64,000 nt of DNA. Origin: an uncultured Planctomycetaceae bacterium. GTDB lineage: Bacteria; Planctomycetota; Planctomycetia; Gemmatales; Gemmataceae. The stretch is from NCBI GenBank assembly GCA_937888715.1, contig CALARU010000179.1, forward strand, positions 1-64,000, given 5' to 3'. Positions 9,383-18,253 of the stretch are shown here, one piece after another. A program made the position numbers and the translations under genes. Each line of letters begins with the position of its first letter. Positions within the stretch are counted from its first letter, which is position 1. Below the pieces are notes generated by a model. The model was not told the DNA's origin. It searched no databases and worked only from the letters and a program-made list of their open reading frames with translations.

Positions 9383-10354
9383 TTAAGCCCTCGTAAGAGA
9401 GTCGCCCGAAAACCAGTGCCTTCCCCTCATAAATTCAGCCGCCGCCATCTTACGTTTGCCCGCAGGTTGAACCTCAAGAACATTCAAAATCGTGCGGTTT
9501 CCTGCAGCCACCTGCATCATGTTTAAATCTTTTGAAGGTTCAAGAATACTTCCAGGAGGCAAAGAGGTTGTGTCTTCAAGTGCAGGAGTAGCTTTTAAAA
9601 TCATAATCCGAACGGGGGGTTGCTCGGTCCGTTGCCACAAAGTAAAAGCCGTGGGCCATGGCTGCATTGCCCGAATATGAGCACTAATTTGCAAGGCATT
9701 GAGTTCCCAGTTGATGTTGCCATGCTCTTTACGAAGCTTGGGCGCCTTGGTCGCAAGAGAAATATCCTGCGGAACGCCGGTCACCGGGCCATGCTCCATT
9801 TTTTTAATAACCTCAAGGGCAATAGTTGCGCCCATAATAGAAAGCCTAGCCTCAAGATCCCCTGCGGTTTCTTCCGGGGAAACCGGGGTGACAACCGTTG
9901 CGACAATATTTCCGCCATCAAGTGTGGGAGTCATCTGGATAATGGAAACGCCTGTTTCTTTTTCGCAGTTGGCAATAGTCCATTGAACAGGAGCAGCGCC
10001 TCGGTATTTGGGAAGCAAAGAAGCATGAACATTAATACCGCCAAGAGTAGGAACAGTAAGAACTTCAGGGGAGAGAATTTGGCCATAGGCAGCAACGACA
10101 AAAAGATCAGGGCGAAGATCACGAAGAATTGCAAGCCCTTCGTCTGAGTTGATTTTAAAAGGTTGAAAGACAGGGATATGGTGCTGAAGGGCGATGTTTT
10201 TCATCCCTTTGCCAACCTGCCTGGTGGAAGCTTTTTCTTCCCCAATGGCGCGATCGGGTTGGGTGAAAAGTGCAACAACATTTTTTTTGTTGAGCAGGAG
10301 AGATTCAAAAGTGGGCTCGGAAAAAACACCAGTGCCCATCATGACGATTCGCAT
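9383..10354 (-). CDS. fmt: Methionyl-tRNA formyltransferase
   Basis: Fmt formylates initiator Met-tRNA using 10-formyl-THF. The 323-residue protein has the N-terminal formyltransferase fold, with the signature HASLLPKYRGAAPVQW around residues 110-125, then TGVSIIQMTPTLDGG, and a C-terminal OB-like tRNA-binding domain. It follows def by 21 bases, the classic def-fmt pair, so the two are co-transcribed. FolD, encoded at 54517-55380, belongs to the pathway that makes its cofactor. Confidence 0.96.
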   Translation of the reverse strand: MRIVMMGTGVFSEPTFESLLLNKKNVVALFTQPDRAIGEEKASTRQVGKGMKNIALQHHIPVFQPFKINSDEGLAILRDLRPDLFVVAAYGQILSPEVLTVPTLGGINVHASLLPKYRGAAPVQWTIANCEKETGVSIIQMTPTLDGGNIVATVVTPVSPEETAGDLEARLSIMGATIALEVIKKMEHGPVTGVPQDISLATKAPKLRKEHGNINWELNALQISAHIRAMQPWPTAFTLWQRTEQPPVRIMILKATPALEDTTSLPPGSILEPSKDLNMMQVAAGNRTILNVLEVQPAGKRKMAAAEFMRGRHWFSGDSLTRA

Positions 10355-10375
10355 GAATCAAACCCCCCGGGTAAA

Positions 10376-10954
10376 TTAAGATTCGGATAAAAGTGAATCG
10401 ATGAGAGCTTTGATTTCAGTCTCTGGTGGGATATCCCCGCGCTGCTGGGCATACTTGAATTCTTCTTCAAGTTCTTTAAGGGCGCCCCGAGAAGCAAGTT
10501 TGCCGATAATACCAAGCTTATCAACAAAAAGAACGCCATTGAGATGATCAATTTCGTGCTGCCAAGCTCTGGAGGCAAGATCGGAAGCAACCACTTCCAC
10601 CTTTTCACCCAGAAGGTTATAAGCATGAATTTTGATGGTTTTAGCCCTGCGAACTTTTTGAAACAAACCAGGAAAGCTAAGGCAGCCCTCTTCACCATCC
10701 ATGGTGCCCTTACGCTCAACCAAGGTGGGGTTGATGTAAACAAATTCATGTTCTTTTTTATCTGGGTCTCCTGAAACATTCATCACCAATAATTGAAAAG
10801 GAAGTGCAACCTGAGTTGCAGCAAGCCCGAGCCCCTTAGCTTCATACATGAGATCAAACATTTCACCTATCTGAAGTTTGATCTTCTTATCGATTGAAGA
10901 AATCGGCTTTGCCTGACAGCGCAAAGCAGGGTGTGGGTAGTGAACAATTTTCAT
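10376..10954 (-). CDS. def: Peptide deformylase
   Basis: Def removes the formyl group from nascent proteins. All three motifs are present in the 192-residue protein: GLGLAATQ (motif 1), EGCLSFPG (motif 2, metal-ligand Cys) and QHEIDHLNG (motif 3, metal-ligand His residues and catalytic Glu). The C-terminus is slightly extended and charged. It begins the def-fmt-miaB-glnE run and lies 70 bases downstream of the transhydrogenase gene, so read-through from the redox operon is possible. Confidence 0.96.
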   Translation of the reverse strand: MKIVHYPHPALRCQAKPISSIDKKIKLQIGEMFDLMYEAKGLGLAATQVALPFQLLVMNVSGDPDKKEHEFVYINPTLVERKGTMDGEEGCLSFPGLFQKVRRAKTIKIHAYNLLGEKVEVVASDLASRAWQHEIDHLNGVLFVDKLGIIGKLASRGALKELEEEFKYAQQRGDIPPETEIKALIDSLLSES

Positions 10955-11024
10955 CGTAACGAACCTTGGTAAAAAACTGGGTGTCCTGAGTTATTATAAG
11001 GCTAAACAAACAAAAGCCTAATGA

Positions 11025-12443
11025 TCAGGCAGGTTCTTTCGAGGATTTGTTGATTTTATCTAATTTTGAGAGCGCATCATAACAAGCATATTTATAAATT
11101 TCACTAATGGTTGGATAGTTATAGCAGGTATCAATAAAAACATCGACGCCACCACCCATCACCATAACCGTAAGACCAATATGAACAATTTCGGTAGCCC
11201 CTTCCCCGATGACATGAACACCAAGAAGTTTTTTAGTATCTCGATGAAAAAGCAATTTAAGGAAGCCTTCGGTATCACCAATGATCTGCCCCCTAGCATT
11301 GTTGGCATAACTAGCCTTGCCTGAAACATAAGGGATTTGAGCTTCGTCAAGATGCTCTTCCGACTGCCCAGCAGAGGAACATTCGGGGATGGTGTACAAA
11401 CCACTGGGAAGAAGAGAAGGGAAGTGCACCGATTGCTTAAGATCAAAAGCATGATAAACAGCAATACGCCCCTGAGCCATTGCGGTAGAAGCAAGGGAAG
11501 GATTCCCGATGACATCGCCAGCGGCATAAATATGGGGTTGCTTGGTTTGGAAGTTTTCATTGACAAGAATGTGGCCACGGGAATTGGTGGGGATGTCAAC
11601 ATTTTCAAGACCAATAGAGCCAGATTGCCCAGATCTTCCAGAAGAAACCAAAACCGCATGGGTCTGAATGGTTGTGCCCGATTCGAGTTCGACCTCAACG
11701 ATTTTACCGCACTCAATTTTCATTACCGAATCACCCATGAAGAATTTGATGCCTGCGGATTCCATTCGTGATTTCAAAGAGCTAGAAATTTCACTATCCA
11801 TCCCTCCAACAATCTTCTCGGATTTTTCCACCACGCAAACACGAACCCCTAAAGCCGCAAACATACATGCATATTCGCAACCAATAACACCACCACCAAT
11901 AACCAACATACTTTCAGGAATAACATCAAGAGTTAAGATAGTGTCGGAATCAAGAATCCTCGGGTCGTGAAAGGGGAAATTCTTGGGCCTGAAAGGATAA
12001 GAACCTGTTGCAATGAGAAACCGATCCGCCTTCAATTGAATCTCAGGACAACGATCAGGCTTTATAACAACAGTTTCCGAATCAACAAAAGAAGACATCC
12101 CACGGTATACAGTGATACCATGCCTGGCGAGATTTTCGCGAATGCGCTGGCGTTCATGATCGGTGACAAAGCGTTCATGCGCCATGAAATCACTGATATG
12201 AATGGTTTTCATCATATCAACCTGAAACCCAAACAGTTTTCTTTGCTTAAACCCCGAGAGGTAAAGGGCCGATTCCCGCAAAGTTTTAGAAGGCAGGGTG
12301 CCAGTGTTGGCAGCAGCACCGCCGAGCACATTTTCTTTTTCAATAAGCGCAACTTTTTTACCAAAGTACGCAGCAGCAGCAGCACCCTTTTCACCTGCAG
12401 GTCCAGAGCCGAGTACTACCAAATCAAACTTTTCAACGCTCAT
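11025..12443 (-). CDS. sthA: Soluble pyridine nucleotide transhydrogenase (SthA-like)
   Basis: A 472-residue flavoprotein disulfide reductase fold: FAD motif GSGPAGEKGAAAAA near 12, NAD(P) motif GGGVIGCEYACMFAALG near 180, second FAD motif YAAGDVIG, and a C-terminal dimer domain with CYNYPTISEIYKYA. The redox-active cysteine pair of lipoamide dehydrogenases is absent; the position reads GGAAANTGTLPSK. That loss, with the SthA-like C-terminus, supports transfer of hydride between NADPH and NAD+. It is the last gene of the redox operon, 28 bases after the Fe-S/cNMP-domain gene, so it may set the NADH supply of that complex. Confidence 0.88.
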   Translation of the reverse strand: MSVEKFDLVVLGSGPAGEKGAAAAAYFGKKVALIEKENVLGGAAANTGTLPSKTLRESALYLSGFKQRKLFGFQVDMMKTIHISDFMAHERFVTDHERQRIRENLARHGITVYRGMSSFVDSETVVIKPDRCPEIQLKADRFLIATGSYPFRPKNFPFHDPRILDSDTILTLDVIPESMLVIGGGVIGCEYACMFAALGVRVCVVEKSEKIVGGMDSEISSSLKSRMESAGIKFFMGDSVMKIECGKIVEVELESGTTIQTHAVLVSSGRSGQSGSIGLENVDIPTNSRGHILVNENFQTKQPHIYAAGDVIGNPSLASTAMAQGRIAVYHAFDLKQSVHFPSLLPSGLYTIPECSSAGQSEEHLDEAQIPYVSGKASYANNARGQIIGDTEGFLKLLFHRDTKKLLGVHVIGEGATEIVHIGLTVMVMGGGVDVFIDTCYNYPTISEIYKYACYDALSKLDKINKSSKEPA

Positions 12444-12471
12444 TATTTATTCTTTTCCAACCATCAAGGCT

Positions 12472-14814
12472 TTAATTTTTAACGGATTCAACTTTTTTGA
12501 TCAACTCTGCACCACTCATACGATGTGCAGCATCATGAGGACAAGCGTAAACACAACTAGGCTGGCCATCAACCGATTCGCAAAGGTCACACATGGTTGC
12601 TTTTTGCTGAACAACCGCAACCTTGTAACCTGGCCTGTTAATATCATCAATCTTTTCATTGGTTTCGAAAGGCTGCATGTTGATATTACCATAGGGGCAA
12701 TTCTGAGCGCATTTCCCACACCCGATGCACCAGTTTTCGATGGTCATCTCGCGTTTTTTGCCACGGTGAATTGCATCCACCGGGCACCCAACCATGCAAT
12801 AAGGATCAAGGCAAGATCTGCAGGAACTTGCAACAAGGAAATTTTCGAAGCGAAGGCCTTCACGAACCAATCTGGTCACCCCTTGATGCGTATCAGCGCA
12901 AGCCTTGGTGCATTCATCGCAGCGAGTGCATTTTTCGAGATCCAACACCAATAAACTACGAGCTTCCATCAAGCCCTGTTTAAGAAAATCATTTAGGTTG
13001 TTGCTCTCAACTTTTTGAACCTGCCTTTGAATTTCGGTAATTCTTTCCAAAGCAATTGCGACCATCTTTTCACGAATCTTTGGAAAATTCTCGAGGATGA
13101 GTTTAAAATCTTGACCACTGATGCTGACGAGATCCACATGATCCAAAGCAGTAGCGCTGGCAGTTCTACCTTGAGTAAGCAATTTGCCTTTCAACTCTGC
13201 AAGATGTCCCATGAGTGCGATTTCGCCAACCATGCCGCCTGGGCCGGTGTAATTGATAACATGATCACCGCCTGGTTGCTTGAGCCAGATTTTGACAAAA
13301 CCAATGCGCACCAAGTAGAAATTATTTTCCGCATCACCCTGCCTGAAAAGAACATCACCCGGATTCAAGCGAACGAGATTCGCCTTCTCTCGCACGAGAT
13401 CAACAAACTTTTCAAAATCCTTATCATCAGTAAATTGCTCAGCAAACAAGGGGATGCTGCGCAAATGAGTACTGATGGATCTTTTGTTATATACCCCATC
13501 GAGAATGGCCTTGCTCTCTTTATTTCGTTGCAGAATGTAAAGCACATTCCTGCGGATTTCAAGAAGGCTTACATCCGTTTTAGCACGAACCGTTGCAGAC
13601 CTTGGATAATTATTCATGCAGGTCATTTCGCCAAATAAAACATCTTCCTTGGTCAACTGAGCAATGGGATTGCTGGTGTTAAGGCTTACAGGCGCATCAA
13701 TGGAAATGTAGCGGGCTTTTTTCTCTTCCTCCCTTGAAGCGGTGGAGAGCGTCGTGGTGAACTTTTTGATCAAACCTAGAAACCCACTCGATTGCGTGTT
13801 CTTAATATGATTCAAAGGGCTTTTTAAAAACACATCAACCACACCCTCTTCAATGATGAATGCGGTCGAGCCAGATTCACCTTCATTACAGATGATTTCG
13901 CCCTGCTTGAATTTCCTTCGTATGACCGATCCTTGATTCCATTCCATAAAGGGCTTGCTGATGCCCTTAAAAAGTTCATGCGTGAATAGATCGTCCAACG
14001 AAACAGGCAATGCCCCGGGTTGATCACCAAGATTAGAACTTACAAGTTTCTTATTCGTAAGCGCACCCGTAGGGCAGGAAGCCATGCATTCGCCACACGA
14101 TACGCACGAAGAATTCCCCATCGGATCATTAAGATCAAATGAAATCCTAGTCTTGAAACCTTTGTTCATTCTGCCAAGGACTTCATTATGGCGAACTTCA
14201 TTGCATGCCCTGACACAGCGATCGCAAAGAATACAAGCATTATGATCAACCGAAATAATCATCGAGCTATCATCGGTGCCACGGTCGTTGGGGTTTTTAG
14301 GAAAGCGGGAAGCATGGGGATCCATGCCAAGTTTTTTGGCAATGGTGCGAAGCTCATTGTCGCCGTACTCCCTGTTTACTACACGAGGAACTTCATTATC
14401 AACCAGGAGAAGTTCGGTAAGAATCTTGACGGAGTTTTTAACTTTGTCGCTGGTTGCGCCTGTGGAAACTTTCATGCCCTCTTCAACGGGTCGATGGCAA
14501 GCAGCAACCAGGGTGCGAGCACCAATATCAACAGCACAAAACCTACATACTGCAACGGGTTCCATATGTTCGCGATGACAAAGAATAGGGATGAAAACCC
14601 CCGCTTTCTGTGCCGCATCTAAAATGGTGGTCAACTTGGGTTTCAATTCGCCAGTAATCGGATTCTTAGAAAGAGTGGCGCGGGCGATCTCCACCTCTTT
14701 GCCATCAATTGTAATTTTGATGGGAGGCGCCTTTAATAAATCCGAGGCAATGCGGTCGAGTTCAACAACCCTGCCATCCACCACCATAGGGAACAATTCT
14801 TCAGCTACATTCAT
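12472..14814 (-). CDS. Multi-cluster Fe-S protein with two cyclic-nucleotide-binding domains
   Basis: A 780-residue cytoplasmic protein without signal peptide. Order: NuoG-type [2Fe-2S] ferredoxin domain (Cys 79, 90, 93, 106); two [4Fe-4S] motifs (194/197/200/204 and 237/240/243/247); two cNMP-binding-type domains (about 295-445 and 470-605, the second with GEIALMG); then a four-cluster ferredoxin domain like the beta subunits of DMSO reductase or formate dehydrogenase (motifs starting at 629, 665, 696 and 742). The Cys/His motif for the NuoG N5 cluster is missing. The start is the ATG at 14814, which has GGAGG six bases upstream; a TTG seven codons earlier is less likely. It presumably accepts electrons from the NuoE-NuoF protein encoded just upstream. 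Whether the cNMP domains bind a ligand is unknown. Confidence 0.85.
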   Translation of the reverse strand: MNVAEELFPMVVDGRVVELDRIASDLLKAPPIKITIDGKEVEIARATLSKNPITGELKPKLTTILDAAQKAGVFIPILCHREHMEPVAVCRFCAVDIGARTLVAACHRPVEEGMKVSTGATSDKVKNSVKILTELLLVDNEVPRVVNREYGDNELRTIAKKLGMDPHASRFPKNPNDRGTDDSSMIISVDHNACILCDRCVRACNEVRHNEVLGRMNKGFKTRISFDLNDPMGNSSCVSCGECMASCPTGALTNKKLVSSNLGDQPGALPVSLDDLFTHELFKGISKPFMEWNQGSVIRRKFKQGEIICNEGESGSTAFIIEEGVVDVFLKSPLNHIKNTQSSGFLGLIKKFTTTLSTASREEEKKARYISIDAPVSLNTSNPIAQLTKEDVLFGEMTCMNNYPRSATVRAKTDVSLLEIRRNVLYILQRNKESKAILDGVYNKRSISTHLRSIPLFAEQFTDDKDFEKFVDLVREKANLVRLNPGDVLFRQGDAENNFYLVRIGFVKIWLKQPGGDHVINYTGPGGMVGEIALMGHLAELKGKLLTQGRTASATALDHVDLVSISGQDFKLILENFPKIREKMVAIALERITEIQRQVQKVESNNLNDFLKQGLMEARSLLVLDLEKCTRCDECTKACADTHQGVTRLVREGLRFENFLVASSCRSCLDPYCMVGCPVDAIHRGKKREMTIENWCIGCGKCAQNCPYGNINMQPFETNEKIDDINRPGYKVAVVQQKATMCDLCESVDGQPSCVYACPHDAAHRMSGAELIKKVESVKN

Positions 14815-14853
14815 CGCCAACCTCCAAGGCCGCAAGGGCCCCTATCTTTAAAA

Positions 14854-16560
14854 TCAAACTTGTTTTAAATAGTTTTCAACTTCTTCAGGGAAGAACTTCA
14901 ACAGACTAGTGATGGGATTGGATGCCACCTGCCCCAACCCGCAAATCGAGGTTATCCCCATTGTCTCACCCAGTTCATTAATAAGCCCAAGCTCTTTACG
15001 GCCCGACTTACCTTCCATCAAATTCGTGATGATATCGACTAACTTTTGTGAACCGGTTCTGCAAGGAACACATTTTCCACACGATTCATTCCGGTAAAAA
15101 GAAACACAATTCAAGGCGTTGTCGAGCATGTCTCTGCGATCATCATAAACGATAAAAGCAGCACCCAACATGCCGCCCATCTGCCCAACCGTATTAAGAT
15201 CCAAAGGCAGTTCAAGAATATCATAAAGCTTGACCCCAGCAGGAACTTTATCTTGTACGAATTTAACGGGCAACTTTTCGACAGGAACCTTCGCAGGTAA
15301 AAATCCACCCGAAGGCCCTGAGGTTGCAATCGCTTTAAGCGTATGCCCCTGCAACATTCCACCCGCTGTATCAAAAATCAACTCTTTAACCGTCTGGCCA
15401 AAAGGCACTTCGTAAACACCAGGCTTTTGCACATCGCCACTGATCGAAACAATGCGCATCCCTGTCGCTCCACGGATGCCCTTATCGCGATACCATTCTC
15501 CGCCATTGAGTGCTATTCCCGGAATCCAAGAAAGTGTTTCAACATTATTGATGACAGTAGGTTTACCAAACAGCCCTTCAAAAACTGGGAAAGGTGGCTT
15601 GTTCCTAGGTTCGCCACGCTTATCTTCGATGGCTTCTAAAAGCGCACTTTCCTCACCCTGCACATAACCCCCTGGGCTGATGAAAAGCTCGAGCATGAAC
15701 TTTTTCCCAGTGCCCAATACATTTTTACCTATCACACCTAAACCTGCTGCAGTGATTAAAGCCTCTTTGAGTACTTTAACTTCATCGATGTATTCATGGC
15801 GGATGTAGAGGTAACCTTTTTCAGCACCAGTGATGAGAGCAGCTAAAACCATACCTTCAATCACAAGGTAAGGTGCTCTGCGCATGAGTTCGCGATCTTT
15901 GAAAGTACCTGGTTCGCTTTCATCTGCATTGCAAACGATGTATTTTACATTTCCGGGAGCTCCCTTAACAGCAGACCATTTACGAAAGGTAGGGAACCCT
16001 GCACCTCCCATGCCTCGAAGCACCGAAACTTCCATCTTTTTCAGCAACGCTGCATGATCCATGCCCCCAGCAACAAACTGTTTCACAGCCTCATAAGGCT
16101 CGCCATTCTGATAGGGATTGATTTGAAAAGGAAGGGTAGAATTATCCAAATGCTGATGGGGAAGCTCTTCTTTCGCAGCAGCTTTTCTTGCCAACTCGGA
16201 TAAGCTCTTAAGATCCATACCACGATAAACATGATGATCGTTGATCAACGCAGCGACGGTTGCATCGCACTGTCCCAGGCAGGAAACACCACAAACTTCG
16301 ATTTTCCCGGGCCCAAGTTCCCTCGAAAGATTCTCCAGCCCTTGGGTGATTTCTGGTGCACCATGAATATGGCACGCCATATCCCTGCAAACTTTAATGC
16401 TTGCGCCTTTGGCTGGCTCCAACCTGTACAGCGGATAAAAACTTGCCACTTCATGTATGCGATGCAAGGGTACACCCGTGCGCTTGGAAAGCGAATGCAT
16501 TTCATCATGGGGCAAATAGCCACATCTATCCTGAATTTCTTTTAATGCCTGAACTAACAT
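14854..16560 (-). CDS. NuoE-NuoF fusion, NADH-oxidising flavoprotein subunit
   Basis: A 568-residue natural fusion of the two subunits that oxidise NADH in complex I and related hydrogenases. Residues 1-130 are NuoE-like, with [2Fe-2S] ligands Cys58, Cys63, Cys94 and Cys98. The remainder is NuoF-like: NADH-site glycine-rich RGMGGAGFPTF at 182-192, FMN region GGYVQGEESALLEAIEDKRG, and [4Fe-4S] ligands Cys494, Cys497, Cys500 and Cys540. A good ribosome site (GGGAGAAAG) precedes the ATG. No proton-pumping Nuo subunits are nearby, so this is not complex I. Gene order places it between the cytochromes and the Fe-S hub. Confidence 0.9.
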   Translation of the reverse strand: MLVQALKEIQDRCGYLPHDEMHSLSKRTGVPLHRIHEVASFYPLYRLEPAKGASIKVCRDMACHIHGAPEITQGLENLSRELGPGKIEVCGVSCLGQCDATVAALINDHHVYRGMDLKSLSELARKAAAKEELPHQHLDNSTLPFQINPYQNGEPYEAVKQFVAGGMDHAALLKKMEVSVLRGMGGAGFPTFRKWSAVKGAPGNVKYIVCNADESEPGTFKDRELMRRAPYLVIEGMVLAALITGAEKGYLYIRHEYIDEVKVLKEALITAAGLGVIGKNVLGTGKKFMLELFISPGGYVQGEESALLEAIEDKRGEPRNKPPFPVFEGLFGKPTVINNVETLSWIPGIALNGGEWYRDKGIRGATGMRIVSISGDVQKPGVYEVPFGQTVKELIFDTAGGMLQGHTLKAIATSGPSGGFLPAKVPVEKLPVKFVQDKVPAGVKLYDILELPLDLNTVGQMGGMLGAAFIVYDDRRDMLDNALNCVSFYRNESCGKCVPCRTGSQKLVDIITNLMEGKSGRKELGLINELGETMGITSICGLGQVASNPITSLLKFFPEEVENYLKQV

Positions 16561-16612
16561 ATCTTTCTCCCAAAGCCTGTCACAATTACAGTGTGCTTAA
16601 TACATCATCCCT

Positions 16613-18241
16613 TTATGGAATTGGTTTTTGCATCTGCTCGATGGTGCGAAGTATTTTCGGATCCCACGCAGCAGCACCAACACCCTGGTATGGTTGATCC
16701 CCATGATGATAGTTATGGCATTCCACACAATCATGATTAACCCCGGCTTGCGCCACCCCTGCAACAAATTTGGCAGGCGCATGGCAACTTCTGCAGTTAT
16801 CAATTCCGGGAAGTAAAATATCATTTTTCGTAATGGAGTTATTCGCAGCACCATGGCATGAAGCACAATCCATGAACCGATGGGCAGAATGATCGAACTT
16901 GGCATGAGGCATCCAAAGCGAAGGGATGGAAGGCCAAACAATCTTAGCAGGATCGCCTGCTCTCGAATCTTTAAACCATTGGAAGGCCTTGCTATCAGGG
17001 TCTAAGCCCGTTTGGATCAGCTTTGGAATCTGAGTGAAACCAGGGTTGATACTCTTCGTGGCACCTTTTTCATAATGACATTCGCCACAGGTTTTCTTGC
17101 CCAAAAACAGATTGTTCATTGCGACAGAAACCTTGGCATCAACTTGCTTTTTCACCGATTCAACCACAGGCGCCAAAGGGTTCTTTCCCGGAATGGGTAC
17201 AGGCAATACTTCTCTTGGTTTTGAAAACTCCTTAGTTTCAAGCACCAATTGCTTGGAGTAAAAACCTTCTAAGTAAGAGCGTATTTCTTCAGGTTGATAT
17301 CGATGGGGTACGGATTCGTTTTTATTCGAATCATCAAAGGAAAGCGGATGGCAGGCTTTGCAATGCACATCGTAAACAATCGGTTGATAAACCCCACCCT
17401 TGGATCTTTCCGCATGAACCGATTTAGGCATGTTGGCAAATGTACCGGGCGAAGGCTTGGCATCTGCAGATTCAAGGTTATGGCAAGCCTTGCAATCAAG
17501 AGCGATAGCAGTCTTTAAATCCATACCCTTCTGATATCCAAATCTCTCTCGTTCAAGCTCTGGAATATCTGAGTAAGTCCAAGGCTTGCCCTTGGGGTCA
17601 AGGGATACACCAGGCGTCAGGTGCAACTTGTGGTTGAATTTAACGGTACCTGGGTCGGTCATTTTCTCTGCCAACAATCTGAAATCAGGGTGCCCCTGCG
17701 AGGCTGTTGCAAAAGAGGTTATATTCGGAGCGTATTTCGGAGTGGCACCTGCTGTAAGATGGCCCTGCATATTCGTATGACACGAAATACAATCAGAATC
17801 GGGCAGGCGCACAATGCTGGCATCTAAGCCACGATGCTCACGATGGCAACCACCACAACTAGGAGTTGATTCAAGCTTTTGATTGGCATGATGCACTGGT
17901 GCGACATGGCAACTTTCGCAGCGTGCATCGCCTGAAAGATTTTTACCTGCTTCGTGGCCCAACCAACTCATGCTGAAACTATTTTTGCTGATGGGTTCAA
18001 AATCGGAATGGCAGACGGTGCAATTATCATTCCAGGCAGCGTGAAACTTAGTCACCTGGCCTCTGGAAAATGCAACCTGACCTTTTTCACCCTGCGCATA
18101 TACCAACGCCATCCAACCAACTGCGACCAATAAACAGATAAGAGCCAAGGTCGACTTGGTACGATCCAAATAGGTCGACTTTTTGTAATAGTCGAGCTGG
18201 ATTCTTGTCGCGCGCTGTTTTCCGCTTTCTTGGAAAGCCAT
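16613..18241 (-). CDS. Membrane-anchored decahaem cytochrome c
   Basis: A 542-residue protein with ten CxxCH motifs: CTVCH, CESCH, CGGCH, CISCH, CKACH, CKACH, CGECH, CASCH, CRSCH and CVECH. A basic N-terminus followed by a hydrophobic segment at about 29-50 should anchor it in the membrane with the haem part outside the cytoplasm. GAGGGATCC directly before the ATG is a fair ribosome site. It starts 12 bases after the membrane b-type gene, so the two are coupled. It likely receives electrons from the b-type subunit, or gives electrons to it. The terminal acceptor or donor cannot be told from sequence. Confidence 0.88.
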   Translation of the reverse strand: MAFQESGKQRATRIQLDYYKKSTYLDRTKSTLALICLLVAVGWMALVYAQGEKGQVAFSRGQVTKFHAAWNDNCTVCHSDFEPISKNSFSMSWLGHEAGKNLSGDARCESCHVAPVHHANQKLESTPSCGGCHREHRGLDASIVRLPDSDCISCHTNMQGHLTAGATPKYAPNITSFATASQGHPDFRLLAEKMTDPGTVKFNHKLHLTPGVSLDPKGKPWTYSDIPELERERFGYQKGMDLKTAIALDCKACHNLESADAKPSPGTFANMPKSVHAERSKGGVYQPIVYDVHCKACHPLSFDDSNKNESVPHRYQPEEIRSYLEGFYSKQLVLETKEFSKPREVLPVPIPGKNPLAPVVESVKKQVDAKVSVAMNNLFLGKKTCGECHYEKGATKSINPGFTQIPKLIQTGLDPDSKAFQWFKDSRAGDPAKIVWPSIPSLWMPHAKFDHSAHRFMDCASCHGAANNSITKNDILLPGIDNCRSCHAPAKFVAGVAQAGVNHDCVECHNYHHGDQPYQGVGAAAWDPKILRTIEQMQKPIP

Positions 18242-18253
18242 GGATCCCTCGAT

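Noticed and set aside
11025-12443. Lipoamide dehydrogenase
   Set aside because: The redox cysteine pair is missing and there are no 2-oxoacid dehydrogenase genes nearby.
14854-16560. Part of respiratory complex I
   Set aside because: No membrane or Q-module subunits lie in the region, and E and F are fused and grouped with cytochromes.
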